Positions 38,805 through 47,382 of a DNA stretch of 64,000 bases are shown one piece after another. The position numbers and the translations under genes were made by a program. The notes under the pieces are model-generated. The model was not told the origin of the DNA and searched no databases. It was given only the letters and a program-made list of their open reading frames with translations. Source of the stretch: Rhizobium etli CFN 42 (lineage in GTDB: Bacteria; Pseudomonadota; Alphaproteobacteria; Rhizobiales; Rhizobiaceae); assembly GCF_000092045.1 (NCBI RefSeq), contig NC_007761.1, positions 1,925,001-1,989,000 on the forward strand. The letters are read 5' to 3'. Position 1 is the first letter of the stretch; every line of letters starts with the position of its first letter.

Positions 38805-39050
38805 ATGAGCAAGGACAGCCACGCCGGAAAGGAGCATGGCAGCCCGAGCAAGGTGCCGCCAGCCCGCCCTGATATGTTTGCAGACATCCTCAAGCCGGCG
38901 CGCCCTGACATTCGGGACGACAGCCATGACGGGGCCTTTGACGATGAACACACGGAAGGCCGTAACTGGGCCATTCTGCTGACGCTGTTTTCGTTCTTCT
39001 TGGTGCAAATCGGTGGCATCGCCGTGATCGTCTGGCTGATCTTCTGGTAA
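38805..39050 (+). CDS. Small membrane protein (81 aa)
   Basis: An 81-residue protein with a polar, Pro/Asp-rich N-terminal half and one C-terminal membrane segment (WAILLTLFSFFLVQIGGIAVIVWLIFW). Start at ATG 38805, after GTGGAG. Tail-anchored topology, function unknown. It lies between hom and recJ. Confidence 0.6.
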   Translation: MSKDSHAGKEHGSPSKVPPARPDMFADILKPARPDIRDDSHDGAFDDEHTEGRNWAILLTLFSFFLVQIGGIAVIVWLIFW

Positions 39051-39130
39051 AAATCCGTGTCTGCAAATCCGTCGCTATGTTATCTCCGCTGCTCCTGTAG
39101 AAAGAACAGATGAAGTCAGCGGAGTTTGGC

Positions 39131-40933
39131 ATGGCAGATCTCGTCGATCCGGTACCGCGCGCGTTTCTCGGCGTGGAGAAATCCGCACTCGACAATCGCT
39201 GGGTTGCAAGACTCGATCAGGCCGGCCAGAACCGGGCGCTCGCCATGGCGCAGGTTCACGGGCTGCCGGATCTGATCGCCCGTGTTCTCGCAGGACGCGG
39301 CGTCCGGGTGGACGAGGCGATCGAATTCCTCGATCCGACGATCCGCAGCCTGATGCCCGATCCCCACACGCTGACGGATTGCGAGAAGGCGGCTACCCGC
39401 CTCGTGCGTGCGATCGAGCGCGGCGAGAGCGTGGCGATTTTCGGCGATTATGACGTTGACGGCGCGGCCTCCTCGGCGCTGATGTTCCGCTTTCTCAGCC
39501 ATTTCGGGGTCAAGGCGAACATCTACATTCCCGATCGCATCTTTGAAGGCTACGGCCCCAATCCGGCGGCGATCAACCAGCTGATCGACAATGGCGCTCG
39601 GCTGATCGTCACCGTCGATTGCGGCTCCACCAGCCACGAGGCGCTTGCGGCGGCTGCGGCGCGCAATATCGATGTCGTCGTTATCGATCACCACCAGGTG
39701 ACACATGAGCTGCCGCCCTGCCATGCGCTGGTCAACCCGAACCGCGAAGACGATCTGTCGGGGCAGGGGCATCTGTGCGCGGCCGGCGTCGTCTTCATGG
39801 TGCTGGTCGCGACGCTGAGGCTGCTGCGAGCGGCCGGCAACAAGCGCATCATGGCCCTCGACTTGTTGCAATGGTTGGATATCGTGGCGCTTGCGACAGT
39901 CTGCGATGTCGTGCCGCTGAAGGGGCTCAACCGCGCCTATGTGGTGAAGGGGCTGGTCGCCGCCCGCCACCAGAGCAATGCCGGCCTTGCCGCGCTCTTC
40001 CGCAAGGCGGGGCTCGCGGGGCCCGTGACCCCCTATCATTTCGGCTTCCTGATCGGCCCACGCATCAATGCCGGCGGCCGGATCGGTGACGCCGCACTCG
40101 GAAGCCGCCTGCTGACGCTCGATGATGCCGGCGAGGCGGAGGTGATCGCGCAGCGCCTCGACGAGCTCAACCGTGAACGTCAGGCGATGGAGGCGATGAT
40201 GCTGCAGGAGGCGGAAGCCGAGGCGCTTGCCGAATATGGCGACGGCGAGGGCGCCTCCATCATCGTCACCGCCCATGAGAAGTGGCATCCGGGCATCGTC
40301 GGGCTGATCGCCGCGCGGCTGAAGGAGAAATTCAAGCGGCCCGCCTTCGCGATCGCTTTCGATCCCTCCGGCCGCGGCACCGGCTCAGGCCGCTCCATCA
40401 ACGGCTTCGACATGGGCAGGATGGTGCGGGCTGCGGTCGAGGAGGGCATCCTCGTCAAGGGTGGCGGCCATGCCATGGCGGCCGGGCTGACGGTCGAGCG
40501 CGCCGATCTCGGCAGGTTGAGGACCTTCTTTACGGAGAAGGCCGCAAGGACGGTGGCGAGCCTCGTCGCCAACGAGACATTGAAGATCGATGGCGCGATC
40601 GGCGCCAGCGGCGCCACGCTTGAACTCATTGACCGCCTGGAAGCCGCCGGCCCCTATGGCTCCGGCCACGCCCAGCCGCTCTTTGCCGTACCGGCGCATC
40701 GGGTGCGAGATGCGCGCCTGGTCGGCGAGAAACATGTGAAGGTGACGCTGGAGGCGATGGACGGGTCGCGGCTCGACGGTATCGCCTTCCGCGCCGCCGA
40801 TACTGGTCTCGGCAATCTTCTCATCAACTCACGCGGCGCGAGCCTCCATGTCGCAGGCTCGCTCGGCGCTGAACATTATCAAGGCGCGCGCCGCATCCAG
40901 CTGCGCGTCTGCGATGCAGCGCCGGCGAAATAG
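39131..40933 (+). CDS. recJ: Single-stranded-DNA-specific exonuclease RecJ
   Basis: A 600-residue RecJ. DHH-family motifs: GDYDVDGAASSAL (105-117), VTVDCGSTSHE, VVVIDHHQVTHE with DHH at 186-188, and GPRINAGGRIGDA. The C-terminal DHHA1 domain (GGGHAMAAG) and OB-fold follow. It degrades single-stranded DNA 5' to 3' in recombination and mismatch repair. I used the ATG at 39131, preceded by GCGGAG, over one seven codons earlier. Confidence 0.95.
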   Translation: MADLVDPVPRAFLGVEKSALDNRWVARLDQAGQNRALAMAQVHGLPDLIARVLAGRGVRVDEAIEFLDPTIRSLMPDPHTLTDCEKAATRLVRAIERGESVAIFGDYDVDGAASSALMFRFLSHFGVKANIYIPDRIFEGYGPNPAAINQLIDNGARLIVTVDCGSTSHEALAAAAARNIDVVVIDHHQVTHELPPCHALVNPNREDDLSGQGHLCAAGVVFMVLVATLRLLRAAGNKRIMALDLLQWLDIVALATVCDVVPLKGLNRAYVVKGLVAARHQSNAGLAALFRKAGLAGPVTPYHFGFLIGPRINAGGRIGDAALGSRLLTLDDAGEAEVIAQRLDELNRERQAMEAMMLQEAEAEALAEYGDGEGASIIVTAHEKWHPGIVGLIAARLKEKFKRPAFAIAFDPSGRGTGSGRSINGFDMGRMVRAAVEEGILVKGGGHAMAAGLTVERADLGRLRTFFTEKAARTVASLVANETLKIDGAIGASGATLELIDRLEAAGPYGSGHAQPLFAVPAHRVRDARLVGEKHVKVTLEAMDGSRLDGIAFRAADTGLGNLLINSRGASLHVAGSLGAEHYQGARRIQLRVCDAAPAK

Positions 40934-40976
40934 AGCGGTCACGAAAAACGCGTGGCGGATGAGCAAATTAGAGGAA

Positions 40977-41083
40977 GTGGCACGCCCTAGGGGAGTCGAA
41001 CCCCTCTTCCCAGAATGAAAATCTGGTGTCCTAACCGATAGACGAAGGGCGCTTCCTTCGTGGTGGCGCCCTTATAGTCAGCA
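40977..41083. repeat. Direct repeat holding a tRNA-Glu(TTC) gene, copy 1
   Basis: About 107 bases (the tRNA-Glu gene plus about 30 bases upstream) recur almost unchanged at 41376-41484; the sequence on both sides of the tRNAs is the same until the repeat ends in TTATAGTCAG. This is a local duplication with an intervening, different tRNA-Glu gene. Confidence 0.85.
40978..41052 (-). tRNA. tRNA-Glu (anticodon TTC), copy 1
   Basis: A 75-base tRNA on the minus strand: acceptor GCGCCCT / AGGGCGT (with a G-T pair), D-arm, anticodon loop with TTC, T-loop GGTTCGACTCC and encoded CCA. Confidence 0.95.
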
Positions 41084-41226
41084 CCTTCGAAAGCCGCAAG
41101 CGCCAAGGCGCGAAAAAATCACAGTTTCTTCGATTTTTTTGAGCTGTTGAAAACCATGGCGCTACGATGCGGCGGATATCTGGAATTATCTGACCGGTGG
41201 GCGGTTGGCGGCAATCATAAGCGCGA

Positions 41227-41301
41227 TGGTACGCCCTAGGGGAATCGAACCCCTCTTTACAGAATGAGAATCTGTCGTCCTAACCGATAGACGAAGGGCG
41301 C
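41227..41301 (-). tRNA. tRNA-Glu (anticodon CTC)
   Basis: A 75-base tRNA on the minus strand, close to its TTC neighbours but with anticodon CTC and a changed anticodon stem. CCA encoded. Located between the two TTC copies. Confidence 0.95.
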
Positions 41302-41375
41302 AGGCCAGCCTCGTTAAAATAGGCGTGCGCGCCGGCTTCTGCAAGCGGATGTGGTGGCTTCAATATGGGGAGAAA

Positions 41376-41484
41376 GTGGCACGCCCTAGGGGAGTCGAAC
41401 CCCTCTTCCCAGAATGAAAATCTGGTGTCCTAACCGATAGACGAAGGGCGCTTCCTTCGTGGTGGCGCCCTTATAGTCAGGCAC
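41376..41484. repeat. Direct repeat holding a tRNA-Glu(TTC) gene, copy 2
   Basis: Second copy of the segment at 40977-41083, with an extra base and a few changes at the right end. Confidence 0.85.
41377..41451 (-). tRNA. tRNA-Glu (anticodon TTC), copy 2
   Basis: Identical in sequence to the tRNA at 40978-41052. Confidence 0.95.
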
Positions 41485-41648
41485 TTTCGATCCCGCAAGC
41501 GGCAAATTCGATTTTTTCAAAAAAATGGCAGATATTCCGCCTGCACGGTTATTTGAGATTGCCGCTGCCGAATCAAAGGCTTGTACTTCCTACTAGAAGT
41601 GGGTGAAGTTCAGCTGACGTTAGGTGAGGGAACTTCGCGCCGACGGTG

Positions 41649-42704
41649 TCAGATCGCTCTTGCGGTGGCTAGAGGCGCCCGTTTGCCGCCGCAGCCCCAG
41701 TTCCAGTCGCGGGTCTTGCCGGTGTCGAGATGGACCGAGTCGGTGTGGCAATAGGTGCCGACCCCGCCGCGAGCCGGCAAGGAGCGGATATAAGCGGCGA
41801 TATCCCACTTGGACACGCCGTCGATCTGAATATCCGCGGCCTCACAGCTCTTGTGCATCGATTCGTCGGCGCCACCGACCAAACGGTTATGTTCTTCGTC
41901 GCGATAGCCTGATGTGACGATGACAGGACGGCCGAAATGGCTTTCGACCGTCTTGATCACTTTCAGCAGGTCCGGCCTGAAGCAGCCGACCTCGACATGA
42001 TCGTTCTGGACGTGCAGCCCATTCGGCGCAACACGCGTCATGCCGGGCAGGGCGGCTTTGTGCAGGAGGCCGGAAAGACTGCCGAGCAGGTTCTGCTTCG
42101 GTGCGCTGTAAAGCGCGTTTGTCGTCGAGGCCGGGATGCCGCCCGTCGCCAGCGAGGCTGTTTGTACGGTCGCAGGCTGCGTGCCGGAATTTTCGGACGA
42201 TTGCTGCGGCAGCACCGGCGCTGCCGGCTGTGAGGGCATGATCGGCTGACTAGAGACGCTGTTTTTTGCGGGTGTCACTCCGTCCGTCGGCGCATAGGCT
42301 TGCGGCTGAATGACGGTGGACGTGCTGTTGTTCTGCGGCGGCGGCTGGTGATCCGAAAAGATGCTCATCGCCTGCGCGTTGATCCGTGTCGACTGCATGA
42401 CGAGCCCGCCTATATTGGCAGGCGCGGCCATTGCCGGATCGGCCGGCGGGGCGGCGGCATTTGCATCCCCTGCCACGACCTGTGGCGCGGGGTGGGCGCC
42501 GGAGACATTGACGAGCCGTGGGTCGGTATAGACTGAGCGCGGTGCAGATTTCACGGGCGCCGTTGCGCCAAGCTGTGGCGCTGCAGCCATCGTCGCCGGA
42601 ACCTCCGGAACCGCCGCGGCAGAATCGAGCGTCTTCTTGTTCGAGACGCAGCCCGACAGCGCCAGCATCGAAGTGGCGATCAGCAATGCGCCCGTAATGG
42701 GCAT
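41649..42704 (-). CDS. DUF882 / YcbK-like M15 peptidase, lipoprotein
   Basis: A 351-residue protein with signal peptide and lipobox LSGC (MPITGALLIATSMLALSGC), a long Pro/Ala/Ser-rich linker (to about residue 215) and a C-terminal DUF882 domain: FGRPVIVTSGYRDEEHNRLV, ADESMHKSCEAADIQI and GGVGTYCHTDSVHLDTG. The His...Asp...His spacing is that of zinc M15 D,D-carboxypeptidases (YcbK). It probably trims peptidoglycan. I take the ATG at 42704; a TTG at 42725 with GGGAG ahead is also credible. Confidence 0.82.
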   Translation of the reverse strand: MPITGALLIATSMLALSGCVSNKKTLDSAAAVPEVPATMAAAPQLGATAPVKSAPRSVYTDPRLVNVSGAHPAPQVVAGDANAAAPPADPAMAAPANIGGLVMQSTRINAQAMSIFSDHQPPPQNNSTSTVIQPQAYAPTDGVTPAKNSVSSQPIMPSQPAAPVLPQQSSENSGTQPATVQTASLATGGIPASTTNALYSAPKQNLLGSLSGLLHKAALPGMTRVAPNGLHVQNDHVEVGCFRPDLLKVIKTVESHFGRPVIVTSGYRDEEHNRLVGGADESMHKSCEAADIQIDGVSKWDIAAYIRSLPARGGVGTYCHTDSVHLDTGKTRDWNWGCGGKRAPLATARAI

Positions 42705-42850
42705 CCGCTTCTCAATATTACCCAAGCAATCAGTCTCCCGTTGATGCGAAAAACGGCGAAATATTGCCATCCTTCGCTTCGATTCACCGGGAGATTGCCT
42801 GCGGGGCCGGATCGCGGCAAGCGCCAAGGCGCCGGCCGGACCCGAAATCG

Positions 42851-42882
42851 CAAAAGCCGCAAGTTTCGCAAAAGCTTGCGGC
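42851..42882 (-). terminator. Rho-independent terminator of gloA
   Basis: On the minus strand an 8-bp stem (882-875 with 863-856) is followed by TTTTG, nine bases after the gloA stop codon. Confidence 0.75.
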
Positions 42883-42890
42883 CAAAACCC

Positions 42891-43331
42891 TTACCAGACG
42901 CCGGTATTGCCCATGGAAGCCCAGGGTTCAGCGGCCGGAAGCGGGCTTCCCTTCTGCAGAATTTCGATCGAAATGCCGTCGGGCGAGCGCACGAAGGCCA
43001 TGTTGCCGTCGCGCGGCGGCCGGTTGATGGTAATGCCGTTTTCCATGAGCTTCTGGCAGATCGCGTAAATATCATCCACCTCATAGGCGAGGTGGCCGAA
43101 ATTGCGTCCTCCGCTATAATCCTCCGTATCCCAGTTATAGGTAAGCTCGAGGCAGGGGGCTTTTTCGCTGCGGGCGCGGTCGAGATCGTCGCGAGCAGCC
43201 AGGAAAACCAGGGTAAAGCGGCCCTTCTCGTTCTCGTGACGGCGAATCTCCTCCAGTCCGAACAGCGTGGTATAGAAGGCAAGCGAAGCGTCCAGATCTT
43301 TGACGCGAACCATCGTATGAAGATAACGCAT
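42891..43331 (-). CDS. gloA: Lactoylglutathione lyase (glyoxalase I)
   Basis: A 146-residue glyoxalase I: HTMVRVKDLDASLAFYTTLF, LELTYNWDTEDYSGGRNFGHLAYEVDDIY and FVRSPDGISIEILQKG. The metal ligands (His6, Glu, His and Glu) are visible. It turns the methylglyoxal-glutathione adduct into lactoylglutathione. Monocistronic with its own terminator. Confidence 0.93.
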   Translation of the reverse strand: MRYLHTMVRVKDLDASLAFYTTLFGLEEIRRHENEKGRFTLVFLAARDDLDRARSEKAPCLELTYNWDTEDYSGGRNFGHLAYEVDDIYAICQKLMENGITINRPPRDGNMAFVRSPDGISIEILQKGSPLPAAEPWASMGNTGVW

Positions 43332-43525
43332 TCTATCTACTCCTTTATAGGGGCTGGCCTTTTTGGTGAGCCGAGGTCAGCTTCGGGCAAGTCATCTTTA
43401 TAAAATGTGCAGCTGGGAATAACCGAAAACTAGGACTTGCGCTTATCCGTTACCAAGATGTTAATCTTGATTTCAAGAATCAGTTAACCGTAACAGTGTG
43501 ACGCGTATTCGAGGGGCTGGCGATA

Positions 43526-44104
43526 ATGGCTGATAGGATTTCATCGAACGCATACGCCGATGTCGACGAGTTGTCGTCAGAAGCGGTCGATCTTGTCGAA
43601 ATCACCGGTGTCGTCAAGTGGTTCGACGTCGCCAAGGGCTTCGGCTTCATCGTGCCTGATAACGGCATGCAGGATGTTCTTCTGCATGTGACCTGCCTGC
43701 GCCGCGACGGCTACCAGACGATCCTCGAGGGGACGCGCATCGTCGCCCTTGTCCAGCGCCGCGAGCGCGGCTACCAGGCTTTCAAGATCCTCTCGATGGA
43801 TCAGTCGACTGCCATTCATCCCTCGCAGCTGCCGCCGGTGCGCACCCATGTGCAGGTCACCGCCACCAGCGGCCTCGAGCGGGCGCTTGTCAAGTGGTTC
43901 AACCGCACCAAAGGCTTTGGCTTCCTGACGCGCGGTGAGGGCACTGAAGACATTTTTGTGCACATGGAGACGCTGCGCCGCTTCGGGTTGACGGAGCTGC
44001 GCCCCGGCCAGGTGGTCCTCGTCCGCTTCGGCGACGGCGAAAAGGGCCTGATGGCCGCAGAAATCCATCCCGATGTTCCGAGCCCGGCAAGCCGGTCGCA
44101 CTGA
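43526..44104 (+). CDS. Protein with two cold-shock domains
   Basis: A 192-residue protein with two cold-shock domains, one at about 26-92 (RNP1 KGFGFI at 37-42) and one at 118-185 (KGFGFL at 129-134), joined by a 25-residue linker. Both RNP motifs are intact; in the first, the RNP2 region reads DVLLHV and in the second DIFVHM. Double-CSD proteins of alphaproteobacteria bind single-stranded nucleic acid and affect translation or stress response. It ends one base before the start of the DUF192 gene. Confidence 0.9.
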   Translation: MADRISSNAYADVDELSSEAVDLVEITGVVKWFDVAKGFGFIVPDNGMQDVLLHVTCLRRDGYQTILEGTRIVALVQRRERGYQAFKILSMDQSTAIHPSQLPPVRTHVQVTATSGLERALVKWFNRTKGFGFLTRGEGTEDIFVHMETLRRFGLTELRPGQVVLVRFGDGEKGLMAAEIHPDVPSPASRSH

Positions 44105-44105
44105 C

Positions 44106-44591
44106 ATGCGCGGCATCGTCCTGTTCTATGCGATCAGAAGCGCCATCATGGCGCTTTTTTTCTTGGTCGCCCTGCCGACTTTGGCTGAGGAGGAGATGCG
44201 GTTCGACAACGAGCCGCTGCTTATCCAGACAGCCGCGGGAAAGACGCTGCATTTCACCGTCGAGGTCGCCGCCACCGGTGATCAGCGCGCCCGCGGGCTG
44301 ATGTTTCGCAAGTCGATGGCCGACGACGCCGGCATGATTTTCGACTTCGGCCAAACGCGGCGCGTCGCCATGTGGATGGAGAACACCATCCTGCCACTCG
44401 ACATGCTCTTTGCCGACGACAGCGGCACGATCCGCCACATCAAGGAAAACGCAACACCCTATTCGCGCGACATCATCGATTCGATGAACCCGGTGAAATA
44501 CGTTGTCGAACTCAATGCCGGCATCGTCAGCAAATTCGGAATCAAGCCAGGCGACAGAATCGTGAGCGCCACGACGACGAAGGCGAAGTGA
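44106..44591 (+). CDS. DUF192 exported protein
   Basis: A 161-residue protein with an N-terminal signal segment (about 1-26) and DUF192: LHFTVEVAATGDQRARGLMF, RKSMADDAGMIFDF, MWMENTILPLDMLFAD and VKYVVELNAGIVSKFGIKPGD. The family has a small beta fold of unknown function. It starts one base after the cold-shock gene, so they form one operon. Confidence 0.88.
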   Translation: MRGIVLFYAIRSAIMALFFLVALPTLAEEEMRFDNEPLLIQTAAGKTLHFTVEVAATGDQRARGLMFRKSMADDAGMIFDFGQTRRVAMWMENTILPLDMLFADDSGTIRHIKENATPYSRDIIDSMNPVKYVVELNAGIVSKFGIKPGDRIVSATTTKAK

Positions 44592-44656
44592 TAGCGCGCA
44601 AGCTCGCGATGTGCGATGCCGGCCAAAAAGAAATTCAAGAATATCAGGATATTGAA

Positions 44657-44733
<77 letters not shown>

Positions 44734-44892
44734 TGCCGTGATTGGCAGCGGGAATACACGGTTCACTCCGCCGTCGCAACCCATAAATCCAGCTGTGGCC
44801 TGAGATTTCTCACCAGGCCTGTGGACGCAGGGGGAAAATCTCGGTGGCCGGTCAATTTACCTGTGAGCCGCAATTGGATGTCAGGATGAGCC

Positions 44893-45006
44893 TTAGCCGC
44901 GGGCGATCAGGCCGATATACTGGGCATAGCTGATAGCGATATAGAAAAAAGCCGTGATGCCAGCTCCTATCACAATGGCATTGAACTCTGTCGAACGTCT
45001 CATCAT
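44893..45006 (-). CDS. Very small membrane peptide (37 aa)
   Basis: Minus strand: [20 protein letters not shown] then [17 protein letters not shown]. One membrane segment (about 9-30) between short basic ends. It is too short for comparison from memory; the clean hydrophobic pattern and codon usage suggest it is translated. Unknown function. Confidence 0.45.
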   Translation of the reverse strand: MMRRSTEFNAIVIGAGITAFFYIAISYAQYIGLIARG

Positions 45007-45366
45007 GCGTGCATCCACTGAAGCCGATTAAGCCGCAAACTAGTGCCCGTGGCTGGCTGCGGCAATCAGCTTGTGATCACAACATGAGACAATTGGTAAT
45101 ATTGCGCAATCGCCTGGAATTCCTTCGGATTTAGGTGGAATGGCAAGCGACATGAGGGAAGAATGTGCTGAGCCGCGATAGGCCTTGTTCCCCAACCCAT
45201 TGCCGCATCGTCGATCCGCTTTTTTCTTGAAAAGACGGGAATTCGCGGATAAGCAAAATTCATCTCTTCGCGTTATCGCTAACGACGAAGCAAAGGCCCG
45301 GCAACGGGATTGAGACCAGGAAAGAGGGGGCGTGCTATCCCCCGCATATTCGGAGATGCCGCAGTC
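45007..45366. other. Intergenic stretch before the NDUFS4 gene
   Basis: About 360 bases. The minus strand holds a 65-codon frame (45263-45066) but without a spaced ribosome site or recognisable product, so I do not call it. No repeat or RNA gene was found. Confidence 0.4.
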
Positions 45367-45672
45367 ATGTCTGCCAAGATCTATCGTCCTGCTAAGACCG
45401 CCATGCAGTCCGGCAAGGCCAAGACCCATCTCTGGGTGCTTGAATTTGATCAGGAGACGCCGCGCAAGATCGATCCGATCATGGGCTACACCTCCTCGGG
45501 CGACATGCGCCAGCAGGTAAAACTCACTTTCGAAACGCAGGCGCTTGCCGAAGCCTACGCCCAGCGCAACGGCATCGAATACCGAGTCATCGCGCCGAAG
45601 GACCCGGCTCGTCAGGTCGTGGCCTATCCGGATAATTTCCGCTATACCCGCACCCAGCCCTGGACGCATTGA
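45367..45672 (+). CDS. NDUFS4-type complex I accessory subunit (ETC complex I subunit)
   Basis: A 101-residue NDUFS4 homologue: SAKIYRPAKTAMQSGKAKTH, WVLEFDQETPRKIDPIMGY, TSSGDMRQQVKLTFETQALA and AYAQRNGIEYRVIAPKD. It binds where the N and Q modules of NADH dehydrogenase meet. Its 3' half exists again as a frameshifted copy at 49948-50109. tRNA-Arg follows. Confidence 0.93.
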   Translation: MSAKIYRPAKTAMQSGKAKTHLWVLEFDQETPRKIDPIMGYTSSGDMRQQVKLTFETQALAEAYAQRNGIEYRVIAPKDPARQVVAYPDNFRYTRTQPWTH

Positions 45673-45729
45673 GATTTCTCGTCCACATATGGCGCATTCG
45701 GTCGCGCTCTTTAAACGTGACCGCCGGAC

Positions 45730-45806
<77 letters not shown>

Positions 45807-46156
45807 TCAATTCTTTAAAATTCTGTTTTCGCTCTGGTTTCTAGCGCAAGCCCCTCATCGGATTTGTTCTGAGGGGTTAGGATGTTCTCTTTCAGTTTCG
45901 CAGTGCCCGATAATGCAAGCCGTTTGGATGCTGCTGAAGCATCAGCGAAAGTACCGCCGAAGCTTGAGCGAGCTCTCGCGGTTTGACTCTCGCCTTCTTT
46001 GTGACATCGGCTTGGAGCCTCCCAGAGATCTCCACTGGAAAGATCGGAGAGCAGCAGCAACTCTCACCGGATAACTGAACTGGCAGCATTCTTTTGCTCT
46101 TTGTCCAATCGCGGTGTTCAACTGCGACTATCATCGACAGCACCATGGAGAAACCG

Positions 46157-46504
46157 ATGCGCTACCTTTGTCTCTTCTATATCGATCAAACACTTGTTGA
46201 TGCCGCCAGCAAGGAGGAATGGGCCGAGATCAACCGGGAGTCCTTAGCTTCCAATGAAGAACTCCAACGTTCAGGACACTATCTTGCCTCCAACGCTCTT
46301 GCCGACCCAAAGACTGCAAAGACATTGCGCGTTCGCGCCGGCAAGGCGAGTTGGACCGACGGGCCCTTCGCAGAGACCAAGGAGCATTTGGGTGGCTTCC
46401 TGCTCATCGAAGCGAAGAACCTTGCGGAGGCAATGGAGATCGCGCAGCGGGACTCGCTCGCTCGGATGGGGGCGATCGAAGTGCGCGAGACCGCCGGCTT
46501 TTAG
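46157..46504 (+). CDS. YciI family (YCII-related) protein
   Basis: A 115-residue YCII-domain protein: MRYLCLFYIDQTLVDAASKE, SNEELQRSGHYLASNALADP, and the diagnostic DGPFAETKEHLGGFLLIEAK. The ferredoxin-like fold with a conserved His/Asp pair occurs in dehydrochlorinase-like enzymes; these proteins are often next to sigma-70 genes, but none is present here. The ATG at 46157 has GGAG eight bases ahead; an ATG at 46145 is less likely. Confidence 0.85.
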   Translation: MRYLCLFYIDQTLVDAASKEEWAEINRESLASNEELQRSGHYLASNALADPKTAKTLRVRAGKASWTDGPFAETKEHLGGFLLIEAKNLAEAMEIAQRDSLARMGAIEVRETAGF

Positions 46505-46783
46505 ATTAGAACGGCCCACTTATGCTCGCTCCGCCAGCGACCGCCATCCGAGAGGGAAGTCAGATCGTTGCTGGAAGAACCGATTATGGTCGTCCAGACG
46601 CCGAGTGAGCGGATGCCGAGGCATTTCCGAAAGAGCCCCGCCGAAGCGGGCAAGTCTTGACAAACACGGATCGCACAGGAGGAACCCCGTGCTTTCCTGT
46701 TGCTATAACGAAAAAGGGAACTGTCAGGTTCCGGTAGGCTGTTGGACCGAGGCTATCCCGCTGGTCGCAGATAAGCCGAGGTT

Positions 46784-47190
46784 TCAGTGCCGCTGGGGAT
46801 CAAGACTAACCGGATTGATGATCTCTGGCCCGACGGATTTGACATTATCCACGGCACGACCAATCGGCCACATGGTCATAAGCTCTGCGGGCTTCATCAG
46901 GTCGCATGGATCAGGTTCCGGCGACAGCCAGCGCGCATAATCCTCTCGTTGCAGAATGACGGACAAACGGTTACGGATCTCCGCAATCATCTCATTCGGC
47001 TCGCAGGTGGGGATAGCTAAGTTGCGCGTCGACACCCCATTCTCACCTTCTCTGGCTTCCCAGATGCCGGTGATCGCGAAGGCCGATCGTCCTTCATCGC
47101 AATGGCGTATGGCTGGTTGTCCATGCCCTTGCTGTGAGTGTCCTTCTACTCGAAGAATCCGTCGATCGGCCCGCAAAGCTGCACGGGAGC
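46784..47190 (-). pseudogene. SRAP (YedK/HMCES-like) gene, truncated, with nonsense codon and frameshift
   Basis: Minus strand: CGPIDGFFE, then a TAG (47148-47146) where the family has Trp, then KDTHSKGMDNQPYAIAMKDD, then a one-base loss near 47080, then AFAITGIWEAREGE, TCEPNEMIAEIRNRLSVILQ, DPCDLMKPAELMTMWPIGRAV. This is the SOS response-associated peptidase fold that crosslinks abasic sites. The N-terminal catalytic Cys2 region is missing, so it cannot be active. Confidence 0.8.
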
Positions 47191-47382
47191 GGCCGGCCGC
47201 GAAAAAATCACAGCGCGCGGATGGGATCGCCGCTCGGGCTTCGCCCTCCCAGCTTGCTCATCCACGCGCTGAAGCAACCGAAGTTTGCGCGCCGTGTGGC
47301 GGATTTTACTCCGCCGTCGACATATTCCCGGATTGGTGGCACGATTATTGCAGCGGTCGGACGACCGCCGCAACGGGTATCT

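Noticed and set aside
45066..45263. 65-codon frame on the minus strand
   Set aside because: No spaced ribosome site and no recognisable product.
46671..46800. Cys-rich frame after a good AGGAGGA site at about 46678
   Set aside because: It runs into the antisense of the SRAP remnant without a sensible end; chance ribosome site likely.
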